Assembly: GCA_903845455.1 (NCBI GenBank)
Contig: CAIMXN010000157.1
Span: 1 to 6,801, forward strand
Reading direction: 5' to 3'
Source of the DNA: an uncultured beta proteobacterium
GTDB taxonomy: Bacteria > Pseudomonadota > Gammaproteobacteria > Burkholderiales > Burkholderiaceae
Length of the DNA stretch: 6,801 nt
Positions within the stretch are counted from its first letter, which is position 1. Each line of letters starts with the position of its first letter. Below the pieces are notes generated by a model, which was not told the DNA's origin, made no database searches, and saw nothing but the letters and a program-made list of their open reading frames with translations. Shown piece after piece: positions 1 through 6,421 of this stretch. Made by a program: the position numbers and the translations under genes.

Positions 1-1171
1 ATGCTTTGCATTGCGCATTGCCTCCAATATGGGTCGTGAGCAAGGATGGCTTGCTGAGCATATGCTGATTTTGGGCGTAACATCCCCTCAAGGAAAAAAA
101 TATCACGTAGCGGCAGCATTCCCGTCAGCCTGCGGAAAAACCAACTTCTCCATGATGATTCCGCCCAAAGGCTTTGATGGATGGAAAGTAACTACCATTG
201 GCGATGACATTGCTTGGATCAAACCACGCAAGGACCTGGTTACTGGAAAAACCCGTTTGTTTGCGATCAACCCAGAGTCTGGATATTTTGGTGTCGCTCC
301 AGGAACAAACCGTTTAACAAATCCGAATTGTATCGACTCACTAAACCAAGACGTGATCTTCACCAACGTTGGCCTAACTGATGATGGTGATGTATGGTGG
401 GAAGGTTTAACAGAAACCCCTCCGGCGCACTTGATTGATTGGCAAGGCAAAGATTGGACTCCTGCGGATGGCGCTGCAGGACGTAAGGCTGCACACGCTA
501 ATTCACGCTTTACTATGGCCGCTACAAATAACCCAGCCGTTGATCCTAAGTGGGATGATCCAGAGGGCGTTCCTATTGACGCATTTATGTTTGGCGGACG
601 GCGTTCAACTACTGTGCCTTTGGTTAGTGAGGCCCGTGACTGGGTTGAGGGTGTTTACATGGCTGCAACAATGGGCTCTGAAACAACGGCTGCGATTACG
701 GGCAAGGTGGGTGTGGTGCGCCGCGATCCATTCGCCATGATTGCGTTTGCCGGCTACAACATGAGCGACTACTTCCAGCATTGGTTAAACATCGGCACAC
801 AGCTTGCCGCTGAAGGCGCTGATTTACCTAAGATCTATTGCGTGAACTGGTTCCGCAAGGACGAGAGCGGCAAGTTTGTTTGGCCTGGTTACGGCGAAAA
901 CATGCGCGTTCTTTCATGGATATTGGGCCGTGCTGATGGCACTGCAAAAGGCATTGAAACTGTATTTGGAATTTCTCCAGAGCATGGCGATATACATTGG
1001 CAGGGCCTCGACTTTTCTGCTGAGAAGTTCAAAAAGGTGATTGCCGCTTCAGTTGACGACTGGAAGGATGAGCTGAAATTGCACACAGAATTATTCGAAC
1101 ATCTTGGTGAGCGTTTGCCTAAAGAATTGTTGGAAATGCGCGCAAAAATCGAAAAGCGTTTGAACGCTTAA
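1..1171 (+). CDS. pckG: Phosphoenolpyruvate carboxykinase (GTP), 5'-truncated by window edge
   Basis: Cytosolic enzyme converting oxaloacetate plus GTP to phosphoenolpyruvate, CO2 and GDP, the entry step of gluconeogenesis. The frame is open from base 2 (C-F-A-L-R-I-A-S-N-M), so the gene starts upstream; the TTG at 11 is an internal Leu codon. About 389 residues are present, whereas the GTP family is usually near 600, so roughly the N-terminal third is missing. Visible motifs: the P-loop PSACGKTN (bases 122-145), the metal-binding kinase-2 motif GDDIAW (200-217), the stretch RRSTTVPLVSEA before MGSETTAA, the block FAGYNMSDYFQHWL typical of the GTP-specific family (from 746), and VNWFRKD followed by WPGYGENMRVL. 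It ends in TAA at 1169-1171. No hairpin terminator follows, and the next gene on the same strand starts 38 bases on, so read-through is likely. The identification is firm; the ATP-type PckA has a different P-loop context. Confidence 0.97.
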   Translation, partial: CFALRIASNMGREQGWLAEHMLILGVTSPQGKKYHVAAAFPSACGKTNFSMMIPPKGFDGWKVTTIGDDIAWIKPRKDLVTGKTRLFAINPESGYFGVAPGTNRLTNPNCIDSLNQDVIFTNVGLTDDGDVWWEGLTETPPAHLIDWQGKDWTPADGAAGRKAAHANSRFTMAATNNPAVDPKWDDPEGVPIDAFMFGGRRSTTVPLVSEARDWVEGVYMAATMGSETTAAITGKVGVVRRDPFAMIAFAGYNMSDYFQHWLNIGTQLAAEGADLPKIYCVNWFRKDESGKFVWPGYGENMRVLSWILGRADGTAKGIETVFGISPEHGDIHWQGLDFSAEKFKKVIAASVDDWKDELKLHTELFEHLGERLPKELLEMRAKIEKRLNA

Positions 1172-1209
1172 GCCTTCACTGCACCAAACGTTTCACCTAG
1201 ATTAATTTA

Positions 1210-2445
1210 ATGACCAATCCCCAACACCATGAAATAGTGGTGATTGGGGCAGGCATTGCAGGCGCCACGATCGCAAATGAATTGCTCAGGCGCGACCAAT
1301 CGGTTTGCATCGTTGATGCTGCATCCTCGCCAGCCAGCGCCTGTTCAAGCCATGCATATGCAATTGCACACCCCCATATAGGCAGGGGCTCGCCTCGCCT
1401 TCTAAGGCTGACGCGCATTGCTTTTCTCTTGGCCGAAGCACGTTGGGGAAAGCAGTGGCATCAGCATGGCATTTTTCAGCCAACTAAAAAAGATAAAGTA
1501 TTTGATCGCGAGGAGCTTGTCAATCACTTGCGGACTCTTGAGTTAGATGAGTCGATTGCAATACCGCTGGATGCCAGAGAGGCTAAAGCAATTTGTGGAA
1601 TTGAGCAAAGTGGTGTTTGGTTACCACGGGGCGCATCTCTCAGTTTATTTCAGGCTACAAACGACTTATTACAAAACCATGAACGATTAACATGTCTCTG
1701 GAATACTCACATCAGCCGACTTGCCTCACATGCTGAAGGATGGCTATTGTTCGATGATGCGGGACATCCAATCATAAGCGCTGGCAAAGTCATCATTGCA
1801 GCAGCCATGGAAGCAAAGTCTTTAATGATGAGCATTGATATTCGTTTGCCGTTAAAGCCGGTGCGTGGACAGTTGAGTATTTTTTCCATTGCAAAGAATG
1901 ATCCCTGGGTAGAGCACATACCAAGAGTGGGTATTTCTGGTGATGGGTATTGCCTACCTGCAGAACAGCTTGCAGATGGCAGCCATCGCTGGATCGTGGG
2001 ATCAAGTTTTGATGAAGGCGAAGATGATTTACGGGCGCGCGATAGCAGCGACAGCTTTAATCGTGAGCAAGCCCAAGGATTGATCGATTACACACAGGGC
2101 AATGTCACTTCATTAAAAGTTGACCATAGTTTTGTGGGGGTACGTTGTGTTGCAGGTGACCGTTTACCCATCATTGGAGCCCTTACTCAACGCCCAGGAA
2201 TTTTTTTGGCTACTGCTCTGGGGTCGAGAGGGGTTCTTTGGTCCGCATTAGCGGCCAAACTCATTACTGCTCAGGTACTTGCAGATGACTTTACTTTGCT
2301 GGCACGCTTAGGTTTTGCAGCAGACTTGCTTGCTGCACTTGCTCCAGCGCGTTTCTTTGCTGGCGCCTTGGCCGCACCTTCAGCCTTCGGTGCTTTGGCC
2401 TCAAATTCAAAACCAATCTTGCCGTCGGACCCCAAAGCCAAGTAA
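1210..2445 (+). CDS. mnmC: FAD-dependent tRNA cmnm5U34 oxidoreductase (MnmC oxidase domain only)
   Basis: A 411-residue FAD protein of the DAO fold. In the MnmC family this domain oxidatively removes the carboxymethyl group of cmnm5(s2)U34 in tRNA, giving nm5(s2)U34. Seen in the sequence: the dinucleotide-binding GAGIAG at residues 13-18; the S-S-H-A-Y-A-I-A-H-P segment near 46-55 matching the family's flavin-contact region; PVRGQ at 217-221; GDGYCLP at 244-250; VGVRCVAGDRLPIIG at 309-323; and GSRG at 338-341. E. coli MnmC is about 668 residues with an N-terminal methyltransferase; that half is absent here and there is no room for it after pckG. The ATG at 1210 puts the first beta strand at residues 8-12, as expected, but it has no clear Shine-Dalgarno. 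The last 57 codons lie antisense to topB. Residues 370-382 (A-A-D-L-L-A-A-L-A-P-A-R-F) resemble the usual C-terminal motif of the family, so the overlap looks genuine. A different DAO-family substrate cannot be fully excluded. Confidence 0.82.
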   Translation: MTNPQHHEIVVIGAGIAGATIANELLRRDQSVCIVDAASSPASACSSHAYAIAHPHIGRGSPRLLRLTRIAFLLAEARWGKQWHQHGIFQPTKKDKVFDREELVNHLRTLELDESIAIPLDAREAKAICGIEQSGVWLPRGASLSLFQATNDLLQNHERLTCLWNTHISRLASHAEGWLLFDDAGHPIISAGKVIIAAAMEAKSLMMSIDIRLPLKPVRGQLSIFSIAKNDPWVEHIPRVGISGDGYCLPAEQLADGSHRWIVGSSFDEGEDDLRARDSSDSFNREQAQGLIDYTQGNVTSLKVDHSFVGVRCVAGDRLPIIGALTQRPGIFLATALGSRGVLWSALAAKLITAQVLADDFTLLARLGFAADLLAALAPARFFAGALAAPSAFGALASNSKPILPSDPKAK

Positions 2446-4943
2446 GCCTTAAAACCGCGTCCAGTGCGATTTGATTTGAAGTTGGTTAACAGGTCGGTTT
2501 TTCCTTCGGCCAATAACTTTTGCACTTGTTCCGCAGAAATTTCTTGCTGTAGAACCACCTTACCAGTTTTGAAGTCACACGTTTTACTTGGGCCAGTATT
2601 GTTTTCGCACACATAGCGCATGCCATCTTCATATACCGCACCAGAACATTTCGGACAGACCCCCAAAGCTTGTCGACCAGTGAAGTCAATAGCTTCAGTT
2701 TCATTGTCTTGGGTATTGCCAAAATCAAACTCAAGCTTAAATCCAGCATTTGGATAGTCTGCATCATCCTCTGGTATTTCACTTAATTTAATGATGGCTG
2801 CAAAAGGACGACCCATTTTGCTGCGGAAACCTTGTAACGGGCCAATCGTTTTTTCACGCAACAGCTCTTCAACTTCGGGATATTCAAAGGCCCGCCCGCC
2901 AGGAGTTTTGCTAATAGTAAAGCCACATTTTTCGCAAGCAAAACGACGATAGTTTTCTTTAACAGATCCTTTGCAATGGGGGCATGGCGTTGACATGGTT
3001 GCGTAGTCACCGGGAATGGTGTCGCTATCATATTCTTTGGCGCGCTTGACAATGCGTTGCGTCATTTGTGCAATTTCTTGCATAAAGGTGTCGCGCTTCA
3101 TCTTGCCTTGTTCAATCAGCGACAACTTATTTTCCCAGTTGCCGGTGAGATCTGGGCGCGTTAACTCTTCAACATCTAAACCCCGCAGAAGTGTCATTAA
3201 CTGAAATGCTTTTGCAGTGGGTATCAGCTCACGGGCTTCACGCACCATATACCTTTCTGCAAGCAAGCCCTCGATGATCGCAGCGCGCGTAGCTGGAGTG
3301 CCCAAACCCTTTTCTGCCATCGCTTCGCGCATCTCATCGTCATCAACCCATTTACCAGCACTTTCCATTGCAGAGAGTAATGTGGCTTCGGTGTAGCGTG
3401 CTGGCGGTTTAGTTTTCAGTGGGACAGCAGCAATCGCTTCGTTTTGAACGATCTCGCCCTCTTGAACGGCTACCAATTCATCATCAGCTTGATTAGAGCG
3501 GCCATAGACTGTTAGCCAGCCTGGATTGACAAGCACTCGACCTTCCGTCTTGAAGTGGTGACCAGACGCCTCAGTGATACGTGTCGTCACTCTAAATTCA
3601 GCAGCAGGGTAAAAGACTGCCAAGAAGCGTCGAACGACTAAGTCGTACAACTTGAACTCAGGCTCACTTAAGGTTTTAGGTGCTTCAAGTGTAGGAATAA
3701 TGGCAAAGTGATCTGAGATTTTTGAGTTATCAAAAATTCGTTTATTTGGTTTAATCCAGCCTGCCCCTACTTTTGCTTTTGGATCCTTGGGGTCGCCCTG
3801 CAAAATTTGCTCGGCGAATGGCCGATACTCTGGCGAATGTTTGACTAAGTTTTCCATTGTTTGCTTGACGGTGTCTAAATAATCTTCTGGCAACGCTTTT
3901 GCATCCGTACGCGGATAAGTGAGCACTTTGTGACGTTCGTAAAGAGCCTGCGCTAGGCCTAGAGTATTTTTGGCCGAGAAACCAAAGCGGGCATTGGCTT
4001 CACGCTGCAAACTGGTTAAGTCGAATAGCTGAGGCGCAAGTTGAGTTGCAGGCTTGGCCTCTTCTGTAACGGAGGCTTTTTTATCGCGACAAGCGGCTAC
4101 GATACTTTGCGCAGCAGCCTCACTCCAGAGTCGGTTTTCACGGGCATCTGGTGCCGTAGGATCTTTTTTAAACTTAGGATCAAACCAGCGACCTTCATAA
4201 ATACCGGCAGCAGCAATAAATTCAGCTTTAACTTCCCAGTAGTCCTTAGAAATAAATTTGCGGATGAGCTCTTCACGCTCTACAACGATTGATAGAGTGG
4301 GTGTTTGTACCCTGCCAACCGTTGTGAGAAAGAAGCCGCCACTCTTACTATTAAAGGCGGTCATTGCCCGAGTGCCATTGATGCCAACCAGCCAATCTGC
4401 TTCAGAGCGGCAACGAGCCGCATCGGCCAGCGGCTTCATATCATCATCAGAGCGCAGCGAGGCAAAGCCCTCACGAATAGCGTTCGGCGTCATGGACTGC
4501 AACCAGAGTCGCTGAATGGACTGGGGCGCTTTAGCATGTTGCGCAATCAAACGGAAAATCAGCTCACCTTCTCGTCCCGCATCGCATGCATTAATGAGGG
4601 CGTTAATGTCTTTGCGTTTAATCAGTTTTTGCAAAACCTTTAAACGGGATTCTGTTTTGGCAATCGGGCGCAAGTCAAAATAAGGTGGCACCACTGGCAA
4701 GTTGGCAAAAGACCATTTGCCACGCTTAACTTCATATTCTTCAGGCGCGGCTATTTCTAAAAGGTGACCAACGGCAGATGAGATAACGAAGTCAGCGCTT
4801 TCAAAGTAGTCCTCATATTTTGTAAAGCCACCCAAGGCTTTGGCAATGTCGTTAGCTACCGATGGCTTCTCAGCAATGATGAGCGCCTTTGGATGGTCCA
4901 CGGTTAAGGTTTTAGAACTGCTTTTAGTAGATGCTTTAGCCAC
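2271..4943 (-). CDS. topB: DNA topoisomerase III, large form with two zinc-finger/C-terminal repeat units
   Basis: An 890-residue type IA topoisomerase that cuts and passes single strands, relaxing negative supercoils and decatenating replication or recombination intermediates. The TOPRIM part has ALIIAEKPS with the catalytic Glu25, and DAGREGE at 121-127. The active-site tyrosine is Tyr343 in LTYPRTD. GLGTPATR at 546-553 is a conserved core motif. After the core come a four-Cys cluster (C654, C657, C670, C673), a topoisomerase C-terminal repeat (about 683-742), a second cluster (C763, C766, C779, C789) and a second repeat (about 798-848). A Lys/Ala-rich, probably disordered tail follows from about 849. 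E. coli TopB is about 653 residues and lacks this extension. The start is GTG at 4943-4941, with a weak AGG seven bases upstream (4953-4951); no ATG, GTG or TTG lies further upstream in frame before the stop. Its 3' end overlaps mnmC by 175 bases. Confidence 0.96.
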   Translation of the reverse strand: MAKASTKSSSKTLTVDHPKALIIAEKPSVANDIAKALGGFTKYEDYFESADFVISSAVGHLLEIAAPEEYEVKRGKWSFANLPVVPPYFDLRPIAKTESRLKVLQKLIKRKDINALINACDAGREGELIFRLIAQHAKAPQSIQRLWLQSMTPNAIREGFASLRSDDDMKPLADAARCRSEADWLVGINGTRAMTAFNSKSGGFFLTTVGRVQTPTLSIVVEREELIRKFISKDYWEVKAEFIAAAGIYEGRWFDPKFKKDPTAPDARENRLWSEAAAQSIVAACRDKKASVTEEAKPATQLAPQLFDLTSLQREANARFGFSAKNTLGLAQALYERHKVLTYPRTDAKALPEDYLDTVKQTMENLVKHSPEYRPFAEQILQGDPKDPKAKVGAGWIKPNKRIFDNSKISDHFAIIPTLEAPKTLSEPEFKLYDLVVRRFLAVFYPAAEFRVTTRITEASGHHFKTEGRVLVNPGWLTVYGRSNQADDELVAVQEGEIVQNEAIAAVPLKTKPPARYTEATLLSAMESAGKWVDDDEMREAMAEKGLGTPATRAAIIEGLLAERYMVREARELIPTAKAFQLMTLLRGLDVEELTRPDLTGNWENKLSLIEQGKMKRDTFMQEIAQMTQRIVKRAKEYDSDTIPGDYATMSTPCPHCKGSVKENYRRFACEKCGFTISKTPGGRAFEYPEVEELLREKTIGPLQGFRSKMGRPFAAIIKLSEIPEDDADYPNAGFKLEFDFGNTQDNETEAIDFTGRQALGVCPKCSGAVYEDGMRYVCENNTGPSKTCDFKTGKVVLQQEISAEQVQKLLAEGKTDLLTNFKSNRTGRGFKAYLALGSDGKIGFEFEAKAPKAEGAAKAPAKKRAGASAASKSAAKPKRASKVKSSAST

Positions 4944-4972
4944 GCGTTTGCCTAAATTTGAGCCTGAAATTA

Positions 4973-5001
4973 AGTATTGAATAGGAGAAAAGGATGATCA
5001 A
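4973..5001 (-). promoter_or_regulatory. Possible sigma70 promoter for topB
   Basis: On the minus strand TTGATC (5001-4996) matches 4 of 6 bases of the -35 consensus. After exactly 17 bases AATACT (4978-4973) matches 4 of 6 of the -10. Transcription would begin near 4966, leaving a leader of about 23 bases before the GTG at 4943 that includes the AGG at 4953-4951. The -35 lies within one arm of the hairpin that probably ends the dprA transcript. The match is modest and rests on pattern alone. Confidence 0.35.
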
Positions 5002-5044
5002 TTTAAACCAAATCAGGGTTTGGTCGATCATTTATCCCTTTTTT
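4988..5044 (-). terminator. Interrupted hairpin between dprA and topB, probable dprA terminator
   Basis: Two stacked inverted repeats share one centre: ACCAAA (5007-5012) pairs with TTTGGT (5019-5024) around the six-base loop TCAGGG, and ATGATC (4994-4999) pairs with GATCAT (5026-5031) across an asymmetric internal loop. Read on the minus strand, the outer stem is followed by CC and four Ts, consistent with an intrinsic terminator about 90 bases after the dprA stop. On the plus strand a run of six Ts (5039-5044) follows, and AAAAGG (4988-4993) can pair with CCTTTT (5037-5042), so it may work in both directions. The stem is AT-rich and interrupted, so efficiency is uncertain. Confidence 0.45.
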
Positions 5045-5123
5045 ATTATTAACCGATAAATTAGCAAAAGTCCAAAAACGCCGGATTTCTAGTTTTCTTA
5101 AACGGCCTATTTCACCAAAAACC

Positions 5124-5825
5124 TCATTCTATAGCCTTTAAATAGGGTTTTTGCGTGTATAAGAGGTCCTCAAGGACTTCACTTGGAGAACTCACCAGCT
5201 TGGCTCCTTCCTGAATAAGGCGATTACAACCCTTGTAGATTGGATCATCAATTGGGCCTGGAAGGGCAAAAACCTCTCTCCCCAGTTCAGAAGCAATTCG
5301 TGCAGTAATCAGCGAGCCAGATTTATCGGCAGCTTCTATGACCACCACACCCAATGCAAGAGCTGCAATTAAGCGGTTGCGCCTAGGAAAATGAAAGGGT
5401 TTGGGCCCAATACCAGGCGGAAACTCTGATACTAAGAGGCCCCTTTGGCTAATGACGCTTGCTAACTTGGCATGCTCTTTTGGATAAACAACATCCACTC
5501 CCGTACCGCAAACTGCCAAAGTGAGCCCTTCTTTAAGCCCAAGAGTGGCTCGGTGGGCAGCGCCATCGATTCCACGTGCCAATCCAGATAGCACCACTAA
5601 GCCAGCCTTAGAGAGCGCTGTGGCGAACAAGGAAGCGGTCTTCATGCCTCTAGTGCTGGCTTCACGTGCACCCACAACGGCAATCATCGGGCGCCTAAGC
5701 AAACGAATATCACCATATATATAGAGCACTGGCGGAGGATCGTATAAATCATTCAGTCTGACGGGGTAGCGCTTGTCCCGGCGGTTTATGGGTGTGATGC
5801 TATTGGTGGCTTGAGATAGGTGCAT
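5124..5825 (-). CDS. dprA: DNA-processing protein DprA, Rossmann core only (short form)
   Basis: DprA/Smf binds incoming single-stranded DNA in natural transformation and loads RecA onto it. This 233-residue protein carries the full core: DPPPVLY at 29-35, VVGAREAS at 50-57, SGLARGIDGAAH at 80-91, GTGVDVVYP at 107-115, FPRRNR at 146-151, SGSLITA at 169-175, GREVFALPG at 182-190 and GCNRLIQEGAKL at 199-210. Full-length family members are about 360-375 residues with an N-terminal SAM-like domain and a C-terminal winged helix; both are missing. Residues 3-21, ending in DKRYP, still look like the linker that normally joins the SAM domain to the core. The ATG at 5825 is the only possible start: the nine upstream in-frame codons contain no ATG, GTG or TTG, and a TAA lies at 5855-5853. 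There is no clear Shine-Dalgarno. The core has no internal stop and every motif is intact, so it may well be active. It diverges from def and is 180 bases upstream of topB. Confidence 0.9.
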   Translation of the reverse strand: MHLSQATNSITPINRRDKRYPVRLNDLYDPPPVLYIYGDIRLLRRPMIAVVGAREASTRGMKTASLFATALSKAGLVVLSGLARGIDGAAHRATLGLKEGLTLAVCGTGVDVVYPKEHAKLASVISQRGLLVSEFPPGIGPKPFHFPRRNRLIAALALGVVVIEAADKSGSLITARIASELGREVFALPGPIDDPIYKGCNRLIQEGAKLVSSPSEVLEDLLYTQKPYLKAIE

Positions 5826-5861
5826 TGATTGATTTTGAGCTTGAGAATATTTTTAACAATC

Positions 5862-5890
5862 GGGACAGTCTGATTACTCTGTTGGATAAT
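5862..5890 (+). promoter_or_regulatory. Possible promoter giving a leaderless def transcript
   Basis: GGGACA (5862-5867) matches 4 of 6 bases of the -35 consensus, and GATAAT (5885-5890) matches 5 of 6 of the -10, with exactly 17 bases between them. The usual start point, about seven bases after the -10, falls on or next to the A of the def ATG at 5897. No Shine-Dalgarno lies between the -10 and the ATG, which fits a transcript with no leader. This is pattern evidence only; a promoter further upstream with a weak ribosome site remains possible. Confidence 0.45.
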
Positions 5891-5896
5891 TCCTAC

Positions 5897-6412
5897 ATGG
5901 CTTTATTAACCGTTCTTTGCTATCCAGACCCTCGTCTCTATAAGGTTGCCAAACCTGTAGCGGTGGTCGACGCACGCATTAAAAAGATCGTCGCCGATAT
6001 GGCCCACACCATGTATGACGCACCTGGGGTTGGCTTGGCGGCAACCCAGGTTGATATTCATGAGCGTATTTTGGTAATTGATATTTCGGAGAATCAAGAT
6101 GAGCTGATGGTTTTTATCAACCCTGAATTAGTGTGGGTCAGCCCCGAGAAAAAAGCATGGCGCGAAGGTTGCCTTTCCGTTCCTGACCATTACGATGAGG
6201 TAGAAAGGCCTGACACAGTGAGAGTCAAAGCCTTGGATATCAACGGAGAAAAATTTGAAATAGAGGCGGATGGTTTGCTCTCGGTATGTTTACAACACGA
6301 GATGGATCATTTGCAAGGCAAAGTATTTGTGGAGTATTTATCTTTACTTAAGCGTAATCGTATTTCGCTCAAAATGAAAAAGCGTATTAAAGAGTTAGTA
6401 GGTCAGCGCTAA
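5897..6412 (+). CDS. def: Peptide deformylase
   Basis: A 171-residue metalloenzyme that removes the N-formyl group from the starting methionine of nascent proteins at the ribosome. All three family motifs are present: GVGLAATQ at 44-51, EGCLS at 90-94 and HEMDH at 134-138. The metal ligands are Cys92, His134 and His138, and the catalytic Glu is Glu135. I chose the ATG at 5897 because it gives the normal family length and an N-terminus (M-A-L-L-T-V-L-C-Y-P-D-P-R-L) that fits the family from the first residues. The frame is open further upstream to a TTG at 5825, but the 24 extra residues look non-coding and overlap the promoter region. The basic C-terminus (KMKKRIKELVGQR) fits the ribosome-contacting helix of deformylases. 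fmt follows after nine bases, so the two are almost certainly one operon. Confidence 0.97.
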   Translation: MALLTVLCYPDPRLYKVAKPVAVVDARIKKIVADMAHTMYDAPGVGLAATQVDIHERILVIDISENQDELMVFINPELVWVSPEKKAWREGCLSVPDHYDEVERPDTVRVKALDINGEKFEIEADGLLSVCLQHEMDHLQGKVFVEYLSLLKRNRISLKMKKRIKELVGQR

Positions 6413-6421
6413 GCGCCATCA
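6413..6421 (+). promoter_or_regulatory. Nine-base def-fmt junction without a Shine-Dalgarno
   Basis: The def stop codon (6410-6412) is separated from the fmt ATG (6422) by nine bases with no purine-rich ribosome site. The nearest AGG-like bases are in GTAGGT, about 20 bases upstream inside def. A perfect short palindrome, GCGCT-A-AGCGC (6406-6416), spans the stop codon. The arrangement suggests that fmt translation depends on ribosomes finishing def (translational coupling); that is inference from spacing. Confidence 0.4.

Noticed and set aside
11..13. TTG as the start codon of the PEP carboxykinase frame
   Set aside because: The frame continues to the window edge with family-like sequence (C-F-A-L-R-I-A-S-N), so this is an internal Leu codon in a gene that begins upstream.
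435..740. Overlapping open frame inside pckG on the same strand
   Set aside because: It lies wholly within conserved PEP carboxykinase sequence in another frame, with no family resemblance or ribosome site.
1172..1209. Terminator or independent promoter between pckG and the MnmC oxidase
   Set aside because: The 38 bases contain only a short AAACGTTT palindrome and no T-tract hairpin or credible -35/-10 pair.
4041..4643. Several plus-strand open frames antisense to topB
   Set aside because: They mirror the conserved TOPRIM and core region of topB and have no recognisable motifs or start signals; treated as shadows.
4944..5123. Possible leftover of the DprA winged-helix domain after the dprA stop
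   Set aside because: One other minus-strand frame stays open for about 39 codons (V-F-G-E-I-G-R-L-R-K...), but I see no convincing winged-helix pattern, and it runs into the hairpin.
5825..5896. N-terminal extension of def from a TTG at 5825
   Set aside because: It adds 24 residues unlike any deformylase, abuts the dprA start and covers the probable promoter; the ATG at 5897 gives the normal 171 residues.
5826..6100. Possible remnant of the DprA SAM-like domain antisense to def
   Set aside because: The dprA frame closes at 5855-5853, and the longer antisense frame (about 5906-6097) is simply the complement of conserved def sequence.
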